Shown: piece by piece, positions 1 through 7,222 of the stretch | Position numbering within the stretch: position 1 is the first letter of the stretch | Layout: the number at the start of each line of letters is the position of its first letter | Source of the DNA: an uncultured Lachnospiraceae bacterium | GTDB lineage: Bacteria > Bacillota > Clostridia > Lachnospirales > Lachnospiraceae | Assembly: GCA_949740725.1 (NCBI GenBank) | Contig: CATJIO010000075.1 | Coordinates: 1-42,643, forward strand | Direction: 5' to 3' | Length of the DNA: 42,643 nucleotides | Notes under the pieces: model-generated | What the model was told of the DNA's origin: nothing | Database searches by the model: none | Seen by the model: the letters and a program-made list of their open reading frames with translations, nothing else | Made by a program: the position numbers and the translations under genes

Positions 1-9
1 ACGGAATGA

Positions 10-28
10 GGCGTACTGGACGTACGCC
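10..28. repeat. Short inverted repeat at window edge
   Basis: GGCGTAC at 10-16 pairs with GTACGCC at 22-28. It lies 3' of the minus-strand operon and could help end transcription, but there is no T-run, so a terminator role is only a guess. Nothing else recognisable lies in bases 1-74. Confidence 0.3.
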
Positions 29-74
29 GATTGACGTTAACGCCGCCAGCCGCCAAAAGACGGCCCTTGGGGCG

Positions 75-100
75 TGTATCCCCTTGTCCACTGAGGGTAC
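75..100 (+). repeat. REP-like dispersed repeat, copy A
   Basis: This short sequence ends in CCACTGAGGGTAC. It is closely related to sequences at 22452-22472, 39159-39179 (opposite strand) and 39188-39208. It begins within a few bases of the stop codon of the adjacent minus-strand gene, the usual extragenic placement of REP-type repeats. Its function is unknown. Confidence 0.5.
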
Positions 101-103
101 TGC

Positions 104-916
104 TTACTGATATCCCATGTCTTTCTCATACTGCACAATCAGATCCCGGTTCGCCAGCTCATATGCATTCAGCATGGTCTCGTCGTGAAAATCCTCCGGC
201 TCAATCCTGCCTGTATACCATTCACAATTATTGAAATAATTCTGGAGATCCGCCGCATTAAATTTCCTCCCATGCCGGGCATACAACTCATTCCGCGCCA
301 GCCTGCACTCATACTGGGTAAACCCCTCCAGATCCGCCCTGGTCAAATACATTGAATCGCTATCCGGAAGGATATAAGGACTCTCTTCTTCCGTAAACAC
401 TTCCTCCTCCAGAGGTTCCGGATCATTAACCGATCCCTCAACATCCTCCTCCAATAGCTCTTCCTCCGCTTTTGTTGATTCCTGGACAGTAGCTTCATCT
501 GGCTTCCCGGAATCCTCCGGTTCCAAGATTTTCTCCTTCTCTGTCTCGGCAGGAGGCTTAACATCTTCCTCCTCCTTTTCTGCCAAAACCCCGCTGGTCT
601 CCTCCAGCTCCTGGTTCCTTCCGGATTTAGCCGAACCCACTGACCAAATCAGTATCCCTGCGGCTGCGATAATTCCTACGGCTGCGGCGGTTAACATCAT
701 GCTCCTGGGAATGCCTGCCCTGTTAAGGGGCTTAGGAGCGCTCACGCTTCTTTCGGAAGTAACCGGCGTTTTTGTATCCAGCTGCTCTCTTTCTGGTTGA
801 TTGGGTTCCAGCCCTTCCTTCGGAACGAAAGCGCTAACTTCCGTTACCTTTTGCCCACAGTATTGACAAAACTGTACTCCATCCTTTAACTGCTTTCCAC
901 ACTTTTTGCAAAACAT
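104..916 (-). CDS. Zinc-ribbon, single-pass membrane protein with C-terminal YARHG domain
   Basis: This is a 270-residue protein. Residues 1-22 form a short zinc ribbon with CxxC pairs at C3/C6 and C17/C20. One hydrophobic segment (about 72-92) should cross the membrane. A very acidic Glu/Asp/Pro-rich linker follows (about 100-180). The last 75 residues carry the literal YARHG motif (NELYARHGRKF) that defines the YARHG domain, an extracytoplasmic module of Firmicutes with no settled function. The predicted layout puts the ribbon inside and YARHG outside. It is the last gene of the eight-gene minus-strand run, 12 bp after its upstream neighbour. The architecture is clear; the role, possibly envelope sensing, is inferred. 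Confidence 0.85.
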   Translation of the reverse strand: MFCKKCGKQLKDGVQFCQYCGQKVTEVSAFVPKEGLEPNQPEREQLDTKTPVTSERSVSAPKPLNRAGIPRSMMLTAAAVGIIAAAGILIWSVGSAKSGRNQELEETSGVLAEKEEEDVKPPAETEKEKILEPEDSGKPDEATVQESTKAEEELLEEDVEGSVNDPEPLEEEVFTEEESPYILPDSDSMYLTRADLEGFTQYECRLARNELYARHGRKFNAADLQNYFNNCEWYTGRIEPEDFHDETMLNAYELANRDLIVQYEKDMGYQ

Positions 917-928
917 TTCCTGCTCCTT

Positions 929-2437
929 TTATCCTAATTTTGCTCCGCATTTGGTGCAAAAAATTGCATCCTCTTCCACGGCGTTTCCGCATGAGGAACA
1001 GAAGCGGACGTCTGAACGGCTCGGATTCCCCTCGCTGCCTCCCAAGCTGCTCGGTAAACTCTCGGTAAAATTCGTCACTTCTTTAGCGAGGTTCCTGGCT
1101 GTTTCCACTGGATTCCCTACTTCCGAAAAATTTTTCAGCTTTCCTGTAAGATTCTTTGCGCCACTGTGGGTTTTTTCCATAATTATTTTTGCCCCAGCGC
1201 TAAGCAGCCCCACCGCGGCAGCCAACACACCAGATGCCTTCGCCAGATGTGAGCGGTCATCTTCAAAAATTTCTGGATTATTCAAGTCATCCGATACCAA
1301 ATACTGGTATCTCTCAATCTGCCCTCTAAGAAAACAAAATACAAAATCTTCTGAATCATCTCCATTGCCTGAAAAAAAATACAGCCCTTCTAGCGGATTA
1401 TTTATGTATTTTTGGATAAATCTATCTTCATTTTCCACTTCACATAAAATCTGATTATAATTGTCCAAATCAGAACAATACGACCTGAGCATAAGCACCT
1501 GTTCATCCATCTGGCCAACCAGATCCGTAGCAACCTGCGCCCACGAATTATCCCATTGTTTCCCTGTATCCTTTGCTATTCTTATTCTGTTGATTACCGT
1601 TTTGCCTCCGAATTTTAGAATCAGCACAATCGCCACGATACTGATCAGCTTTCCCAGCCAGTCGCCTGATGCAAAGAAATACATGACAGCCAAGAAAATG
1701 AGACCGGCAATCAATAATAACGGCGCAAGTGCTTTTCTCTGGGCTTTCCTTTTTCCTTCCGCGATTAATACTTTCTTCTTCTTTTTTTCTGCCAGTGATT
1801 TCTTAAATATCTCTTTTAATTCAAGAATGCATTCCTCAATATCCTTCTTTCCATATTCCGCGCACTTTTTTATAAACTGCGTGACCTCTCCTTTGATCTT
1901 TGATACATCCGCATCTTCACAAGAAAGAGCATTCTTCACATAGATGTTTCCTTCAAACTTTACTCTCTCTTCCCCTTCCCCCAGGTCAATATAATTCCCA
2001 TCGCACACAAATCTGGCATACCGTTCTATTTGAGTAAACTCGCCGGTCAGCGCCCGGTACATGCCATACCATCCAGCTGACTTTTGGGGGTAATCCGCCG
2101 CCACCTGGGAAAAGAAATCATAGGCCAAAGCAAAATTCCCATTTCTCATATGGCCTTCCGCTTTATCCAAAGTCACCTGCTCGTCCAAATAATTTCTATC
2201 TGACATCCGGCCAAGATCTTCCTTCAGATTTTGAAAATTCTGAGTAGAAATCTTATTAATATCTTCCTTTAAATCCTGATGCATATTGGTGATGTGAGCA
2301 TCTGTTTGGCGGAATTCCTTTGACCGGTTGTATATCTGAAAAATATTATCGCAGGCCAGACATACATATTTATCTTCCGTCAATTCTTGCACCTTTTCGC
2401 TTCCGCAATTTGGGCATTTGATTGCTTCCATACTCAT
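929..2437 (-). CDS. TFIIB-type zinc-finger, two-TM membrane protein (YdjG-like)
   Basis: This is a 502-residue protein with a zinc-binding site at each end. The N-terminus has C8/C11 and C26/C29, a TFIIB-like ribbon, and the C-terminus has C480/C483 and C494/C497. Two adjacent hydrophobic segments near residues 235-280 form a probable membrane hairpin, preceded by a Lys-rich stretch. Most of the protein is therefore cytoplasmic. The layout recalls Bacillus subtilis YdjG, encoded with PspA, YdjH and YdjI and linked to the envelope stress response. The start ATG overlaps the stop of the upstream gene by 4 bp, with an AAGGAG site before it. The family link is by architecture, not alignment; no enzymatic motif is visible. 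Confidence 0.75.
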   Translation of the reverse strand: MSMEAIKCPNCGSEKVQELTEDKYVCLACDNIFQIYNRSKEFRQTDAHITNMHQDLKEDINKISTQNFQNLKEDLGRMSDRNYLDEQVTLDKAEGHMRNGNFALAYDFFSQVAADYPQKSAGWYGMYRALTGEFTQIERYARFVCDGNYIDLGEGEERVKFEGNIYVKNALSCEDADVSKIKGEVTQFIKKCAEYGKKDIEECILELKEIFKKSLAEKKKKKVLIAEGKRKAQRKALAPLLLIAGLIFLAVMYFFASGDWLGKLISIVAIVLILKFGGKTVINRIRIAKDTGKQWDNSWAQVATDLVGQMDEQVLMLRSYCSDLDNYNQILCEVENEDRFIQKYINNPLEGLYFFSGNGDDSEDFVFCFLRGQIERYQYLVSDDLNNPEIFEDDRSHLAKASGVLAAAVGLLSAGAKIIMEKTHSGAKNLTGKLKNFSEVGNPVETARNLAKEVTNFTESLPSSLGGSEGNPSRSDVRFCSSCGNAVEEDAIFCTKCGAKLG

Positions 2438-3012
2438 CCATGCTCCTTTATATTTTTTATTTTTCTGATCTCCAGTTGTTTGGCAATCTCATCACACTTT
2501 CTTTTAAATGCTTCCTGCTCTGTGATCCCTGGCAATTCGGCAATCAGATCATGGATCCGGGCCTCCACCGCTTTCACAGCGGGAGAGCTAACCGGATCTG
2601 CATACCGCATCCTTTCCAGCAGAGAATCTACACACCTTTGATTCTCTCCGTCTGCTACCTCCATCCGGTACAGCTCCAGCTCCTGGATCAGATGTTTAAA
2701 CCCGCAGATGGAATCCTGCTCCTGCTTATCGATCCGCTCAATATACCGGTTACTTCCAAAAAACAGAAACTCTATCGCCAAAAATGCAAGCAGAATCGCC
2801 GCCTGGATCAGATATGCCCATATTTGATAACGCTCCGGAAACCGGATACAGTATTTGAAAAAAACGTAAAACTGTGCCGCCAGATAAACCCCGCTGAAAA
2901 ATATCACAGGCATTTTTAATGCAGCCTGGCGCTTATCCTGCCCATGAAAAGCATACCAGGCAACAATGGGCTGTATCAGCAATGCCAGCAGGCAAAATAT
3001 AAACTTCATCAT
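2434..3012 (-). CDS. Small membrane protein (YdjH-like position)
   Basis: This is a 192-residue protein. The N-terminal third is strongly hydrophobic, with about three segments in residues 1-90 (the first near 2-22, others near 32-55 and 65-85). The rest is a hydrophilic, probably helical cytoplasmic tail with no recognised domain. It overlaps the SPFH gene before it and the zinc-finger gene after it by 4 bp each (ATGA), which indicates translational coupling and a shared complex. A GAGGAGG ribosome site precedes the ATG-ATG start. Its position between SPFH and TFIIB-ribbon partners matches the B. subtilis ydjG-ydjH-ydjI set, but the sequence alone does not prove homology. Confidence 0.7.
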   Translation of the reverse strand: MMKFIFCLLALLIQPIVAWYAFHGQDKRQAALKMPVIFFSGVYLAAQFYVFFKYCIRFPERYQIWAYLIQAAILLAFLAIEFLFFGSNRYIERIDKQEQDSICGFKHLIQELELYRMEVADGENQRCVDSLLERMRYADPVSSPAVKAVEARIHDLIAELPGITEQEAFKRKCDEIAKQLEIRKIKNIKEHG

Positions 3013-4136
3013 GATTCCCTCCTCGTCCCACAGTTCATGCAGAATTTCGCCTCCGGCGGAATCTCAAAACCGCACTGCAGGCAGTAAACCGGCCCAGCAT
3101 TAAGTTTCTCCCCACAGTTAAAGCAAAACTTCGCATGGCCCGGCATAACCGTTCCGCATTTTACACAGGTGAGACCTGGGCTTGGAGATGACGAGGTATT
3201 TTGCGGCTGGGCCGACGACGCCGCATCCACTACCTGATCCTTCAACACATTTCCCATGGAAAAGGCCAGGGGTATCTGCGCCATCATGTTTGCAGGATTG
3301 GCGGCAAAACCTTCATTCCCGGCAAAGGCCCGGCTGACGTCAAACTGCTGTTCCTGCTGCCAGGTATAGCCCTGGATCTCCCGGGCCTTTGCCATTCCTT
3401 CTGCTTCGATCACCGTGGCCTCCCGGTTTCCCATGGCGTCAAAACGTTTTTGCGCCATGGTGTTGTCCAGAAGCTTTAATTCCTCCAGATCCTCCGCCTT
3501 GATATTTACCGCGGACAGGAAAAAATTCAGCACCTGGATTCCATAATCGGAAATCCCACTTCCAATCTGTCCCGCCACATGATCCGATATCTCATTTAAA
3601 TGCTGGTTAAATACATTGTAGCTGTATTTACTCAGCTCTACTGCAATATAATTCTTCACCCTGGTAACAATCAAATCCCGGAAATATCGCTGTACCTCTG
3701 TAATGGTCATCCGGCTTTCCGTTCCTACCATATTCACCAGAAGCTTTCGCCCATCTGTGATCCGGATGCCGAAGGAACCGCTGGCTCCTGCGCTGTAGCT
3801 GTAGCCGTAAACTGGATCCTTCACCGTGACTTGGCTTGGAGTGCCCCAGGGAATATCCATCAAAGTAGCCAGGTTAATGAAATACACCTCCACATGAAAT
3901 GGAGAAACGCCGCCAGAGACCAAATTTCTTAATTTTGATATCAAGGGAATGTTTTTCGTCTCCAGGGTATACCTTCCTGCTTTAAAGCTGTCTAATGCCT
4001 GCCCGTCGCTGAAAAATACAGCCTCCTGCGATTCATGTACAATCAGCTGAGACAGCGTATGAAAATCTTCTTCAGGATACTTGTAAATAAGGACATTATT
4101 TTCTCCCTCATATTTAATCACTTCCTGTATTGCCAT
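3009..4136 (-). CDS. SPFH-domain protein with double C-terminal zinc ribbon (YdjI-like)
   Basis: This is a 375-residue protein. Residues about 25-245 fit the SPFH/band-7-like fold of the YdjI group: a beta-rich start, then a long helical stretch rich in Glu, Ala and Lys near 215-275. The last 60 residues hold two zinc ribbons (CVKCG/CFNCG and CLQCG/CMNCG). There is no N-terminal membrane anchor, so it probably reaches the membrane through partners. SPFH proteins oligomerise at membranes and scaffold microdomains or damaged areas. YdjI of B. subtilis is co-transcribed with PspA and YdjGH; no PspA gene is present here. The AAAGGAG site before ATG supports the start. Confidence 0.82.
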   Translation of the reverse strand: MAIQEVIKYEGENNVLIYKYPEEDFHTLSQLIVHESQEAVFFSDGQALDSFKAGRYTLETKNIPLISKLRNLVSGGVSPFHVEVYFINLATLMDIPWGTPSQVTVKDPVYGYSYSAGASGSFGIRITDGRKLLVNMVGTESRMTITEVQRYFRDLIVTRVKNYIAVELSKYSYNVFNQHLNEISDHVAGQIGSGISDYGIQVLNFFLSAVNIKAEDLEELKLLDNTMAQKRFDAMGNREATVIEAEGMAKAREIQGYTWQQEQQFDVSRAFAGNEGFAANPANMMAQIPLAFSMGNVLKDQVVDAASSAQPQNTSSSPSPGLTCVKCGTVMPGHAKFCFNCGEKLNAGPVYCLQCGFEIPPEAKFCMNCGTRRES

Positions 4137-4174
4137 AGCCCCTCTCCTTTACTTTTCTTATTTTCCCAAAAGGA

Positions 4175-4651
4175 TCAACTGTTCACCAAAGCAGCCAGGA
4201 TTATCGGAAGCAGAAAAAGTGTAAATACTATCCATCTCCTTGAAACTCTGGCCAGCGCAAAGGCAATCACCGCGCCGATTACCGCCGAGGATCCCACCGT
4301 CATCCTGGCGTCAAAAATCCAGTAAACCGCTATCCCCCAGGTGAGCCATCCCAGCATTATCGCTCCCAGGCCCTGCTGCCGGTTAACTGAGGCGATTTCC
4401 TCTCTGCTGGAGCCTTTTCGTCTTTTGTCCGCCCTGTGATGATTCATGCACCAATCGTAAAAGGAAATCCGGCACCCTTCCTTATCCACCGCATCCACAT
4501 AAGCGCGGATGTTTGCTTTTGTGGTGTGGAAATTTCCCTCTCCCGAGGAAATCTTGTATTTTTTTAACTCCACTAATTCACTGAGATCAGCATCGATACT
4601 CTGCCCCTTCGCCTTCTTGTACAGCAAATCTACTTTTCTGGTTTTATTCAC
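4175..4651 (-). CDS. Small membrane protein of unknown function
   Basis: This is a 158-residue protein with a hydrophilic N-terminal half (about 1-88, rich in Lys and Arg) and two or three hydrophobic segments in the C-terminal half (near 92-110, 115-130 and 138-156). The start is GTG with GGGAGG upstream. I do not recognise the family. The gap to the nuclease-like gene is 34 bp and to the SPFH gene 38 bp, so it is very likely in the same transcript. It could link the three conflict-type proteins to the membrane group, but that rests only on position. Confidence 0.65.
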   Translation of the reverse strand: MNKTRKVDLLYKKAKGQSIDADLSELVELKKYKISSGEGNFHTTKANIRAYVDAVDKEGCRISFYDWCMNHHRADKRRKGSSREEIASVNRQQGLGAIMLGWLTWGIAVYWIFDARMTVGSSAVIGAVIAFALARVSRRWIVFTLFLLPIILAALVNS

Positions 4652-4685
4652 CCTCGCTGTCCTCCCTCGTATTCATCCCTGTTGT

Positions 4686-5903
4686 TTATAATGAATCAAT
4701 CAATTCCTTTATCATCACCCCATCTTTTGTCCTCCAATATGCAGGGCCATTTAAGGTTTCCACCTTTTTGTCCATTTGATGGCGCTTTCGATAAATATTA
4801 ACCGCATCGATCCCAGCCTGCGATGATGCTTTGTAATATCCAATTTTCTCCCCTTTTCCGTTGAAATAAGGTTTCTTCTCATCATCAAGCAGTAGCATAT
4901 AGCATTCCTTGTCATTAGGATCATACTCCGCTACCGCATAATGCCGGGCCCCATCGTACTCCATCACAAATTCTGTGCCATCCTGGATTTTCCCCGCACG
5001 GTATAAATCGGTAATGCTCACCATTTTCCGCCGTATAGCAGAATTGGGCGTCCTGCCATATCGTTTTTCGTCAAGGGATAAGTAGATCTCATCAAAAATG
5101 CTCTGATAATGCTGGTAAACCACACAGGTTAATTTATCGTCGCAAAACGGATCCAAATTCTTTTCCACATCCTCAAAGATCTCATCCAGCTGGTCCCCAT
5201 ACTCATCGTAAATATCGTTACATAGCCTGGTATTGACCAAGGCCATAGGCGAACCATGGATCGGCTCCCGCAGATTATTCGCATACTGTTCCAGCAGATA
5301 CCTTCCATCCTTATTCAGCTGGGGGTGTTGGATACATTTTCCGATCACATAATCATAAAGCTCCTGGTAGGTAATCTGGGTATAGGCTGAATCAAATGGC
5401 TTTTGTTTCGGATCAGGTGTAATAAACAGGAATAGCGCTTTCTGCCCTGCTTTTTTACTGTTTTCCACATAGTCTCGATAGTCCCGAGTCTGGCCTATGG
5501 CTGTGCCGTTCATATTCTCCCTGGCCTTCACCTTATTTTCGATAACCAGCACAAGCTCATCGCTCTCTCCATATATATCCATGGACCGTTTTTTCTTATC
5601 TGAGGTAAAAAATGTTTTCTCTGTTTCAAAATGCAAGTCATCTAATTTCATCCCGTAGATGTCCTTCAGGGTTATGGCAGCATGTTCATTTTTTATCAAG
5701 TACAGTGTCAGAAGCCGGACAAGGGGATAGTGACCCAGACATAAGCTAGAGTTAGGATCTAACAGCCAACTTATGAATGAACTGTGCCAATGCTCTGTGT
5801 GGGTTTGTCCTACAATGGTAAACACATTCGTTTTTTCCTGAAAGTATTTTAACTGTTGAAAGGACTTACTTGAAATCAAAAGCTCTGCCTGCTCAATAGT
5901 CAT
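4686..5903 (-). CDS. PD-(D/E)XK nuclease-like protein (PDDEXK_4 type)
   Basis: This is a 405-residue protein. The N-terminal part has the hallmark start of the PDDEXK_4 group: a conserved Glu-x2-His then WLLDP (residues 37-50). The nuclease core follows: D109 in SMDIYG, then E122-N-K124 in VIENKVKARE, then QTRDYRDYV near 138-146. D, E and K are all present, so the site looks catalytically intact. The C-terminal 200 residues have no assignable domain. Members of this family occur widely in phage-defence and mobile contexts, but their substrates are rarely known. The ATG lies within the end of the TIR gene (11-bp overlap), which implies coupled expression. The activity (DNA or RNA cleavage) is inferred. 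Confidence 0.82.
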   Translation of the reverse strand: MTIEQAELLISSKSFQQLKYFQEKTNVFTIVGQTHTEHWHSSFISWLLDPNSSLCLGHYPLVRLLTLYLIKNEHAAITLKDIYGMKLDDLHFETEKTFFTSDKKKRSMDIYGESDELVLVIENKVKARENMNGTAIGQTRDYRDYVENSKKAGQKALFLFITPDPKQKPFDSAYTQITYQELYDYVIGKCIQHPQLNKDGRYLLEQYANNLREPIHGSPMALVNTRLCNDIYDEYGDQLDEIFEDVEKNLDPFCDDKLTCVVYQHYQSIFDEIYLSLDEKRYGRTPNSAIRRKMVSITDLYRAGKIQDGTEFVMEYDGARHYAVAEYDPNDKECYMLLLDDEKKPYFNGKGEKIGYYKASSQAGIDAVNIYRKRHQMDKKVETLNGPAYWRTKDGVMIKELIDSL

Positions 5904-7209
5904 GGATTAATTCCCCTAGTCCTTTTTTCTTGCTTTTGTCCTTGATCTCTGGTAAATTTTTCAAGATGTCTGCAACTTCCTGGTTCTCACCTTCATATTC
6001 AATAGTAAAGGAATCTAAGGATAAACCCATATCTTGTATCCGGATTTTCAGTACTGTATCCATCCACCCATACTGACTGAAATGCCGGTACATATACCAG
6101 TCCTCGAATCCTGCTAATTCTATCTGGCGGTATTTCCTCTGCTCCTCTTTTGTCCGGTTCCGGTAATCACTTTCCAGTAAGAATACTGGATTTTTAACCT
6201 TGCTGTGTTTTGCGTTTACCTGAGATATATAGTCCGGATTCTCCTTTAAAACCTCCATGACGAATGACCACACCAGATCATAGGTAGATTCATAGTAGTC
6301 TGTAGAATACTTTGCACTCTCGCCAGTTCCGGTAATTTTAATCTTGGAAAAAGTAGACTTATTAAAGTTATTGTGGTTGAACATCTTTAAGAAGCTTTTT
6401 AATGGCAAGCTTTTTAACGGCGGATTTTCCGGAAAAATAACTACTGGCGGATCTGCTGGATCATCTATCACGTCTTCCGGTTCCCTGCAGAGCCGTTCAA
6501 ATACACTTCCCTCTGGATATTGTCCGGTTTTCGTCTTTGCCTTTAACGGATTAATGATAAACTGCTCATAAAAGTCTTTTTCGTCTGCATACTGGCGCTG
6601 GTTTTTGGGCTGGATGATCGACATGATATTTTTGCAGTCACATGCCCGCAGGGGAGTTGCCTGCTCCGGCCCATAATACTCCTCAATTTCTTCATAACCG
6701 CTTTTTTTCCTCAGTAATTTAAACTCTTTATCAAAGGCATCCTTTTCCCGTTTCCATCCAGGATTGCCTGCGTCCTCTTTTCCCAGGCCTGTATCGTAAT
6801 CTTGATCTGAGAGCCTGTCCCAATCAATGGAAAAATTAATGGAATAGATTTTATCACTTAGATTGCTTTTCTTGTTCATCGCATGCATAAGCTCCAAAAG
6901 CGTTGCATAGCTGGTCACATAGCCTTCATCAAAGAAACACAAGAAAGCTTTACAGTGTGATGTATCCATATTTTGTTGAAACTGCTCCACCCACACATTG
7001 GTCTCATTAGCAAAATCTTTGTCAAAATAAACGCGCAGGCCATATTCTGTCTGAAGGCGGTAGACGATTCCGGACAAAACCTTTTTCCAGCTGTTTCCTC
7101 GGTAGCTGATAAAAACGTAATCTTTCCCCTCCGGATTGTCATGCCTGGTAATCTCCAGCGCCTTATAATGAGGATCCTTCATTCGCTCCGCATATTCTTG
7201 TTGATTCAT
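5893..7209 (-). CDS. TIR-domain protein, candidate NAD-processing effector or signal enzyme
   Basis: This is a 438-residue protein. The first 130 residues read as a TIR domain: strand A is DYVFISYRG (30-38), strand B is LRVYFDKDF (58-66), strand C is CKAFLCFFDEGYV (86-98), then SYATLLELMHA, where E106 is the best candidate for the catalytic glutamate of NAD-cleaving TIRs. The middle region has many charged residues. Residues about 265-438 have no recognised domain and may sense a trigger. Bacterial TIR proteins hydrolyse NAD or make cyclic ADP-ribose signals in antiphage systems; that activity is inferred. It lies 13 bp after the HD-RyR gene and overlaps the nuclease gene. Confidence 0.8.
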   Translation of the reverse strand: MNQQEYAERMKDPHYKALEITRHDNPEGKDYVFISYRGNSWKKVLSGIVYRLQTEYGLRVYFDKDFANETNVWVEQFQQNMDTSHCKAFLCFFDEGYVTSYATLLELMHAMNKKSNLSDKIYSINFSIDWDRLSDQDYDTGLGKEDAGNPGWKREKDAFDKEFKLLRKKSGYEEIEEYYGPEQATPLRACDCKNIMSIIQPKNQRQYADEKDFYEQFIINPLKAKTKTGQYPEGSVFERLCREPEDVIDDPADPPVVIFPENPPLKSLPLKSFLKMFNHNNFNKSTFSKIKITGTGESAKYSTDYYESTYDLVWSFVMEVLKENPDYISQVNAKHSKVKNPVFLLESDYRNRTKEEQRKYRQIELAGFEDWYMYRHFSQYGWMDTVLKIRIQDMGLSLDSFTIEYEGENQEVADILKNLPEIKDKSKKKGLGELIHDY

Positions 7210-7222
7210 CCTGTGTTTACTC

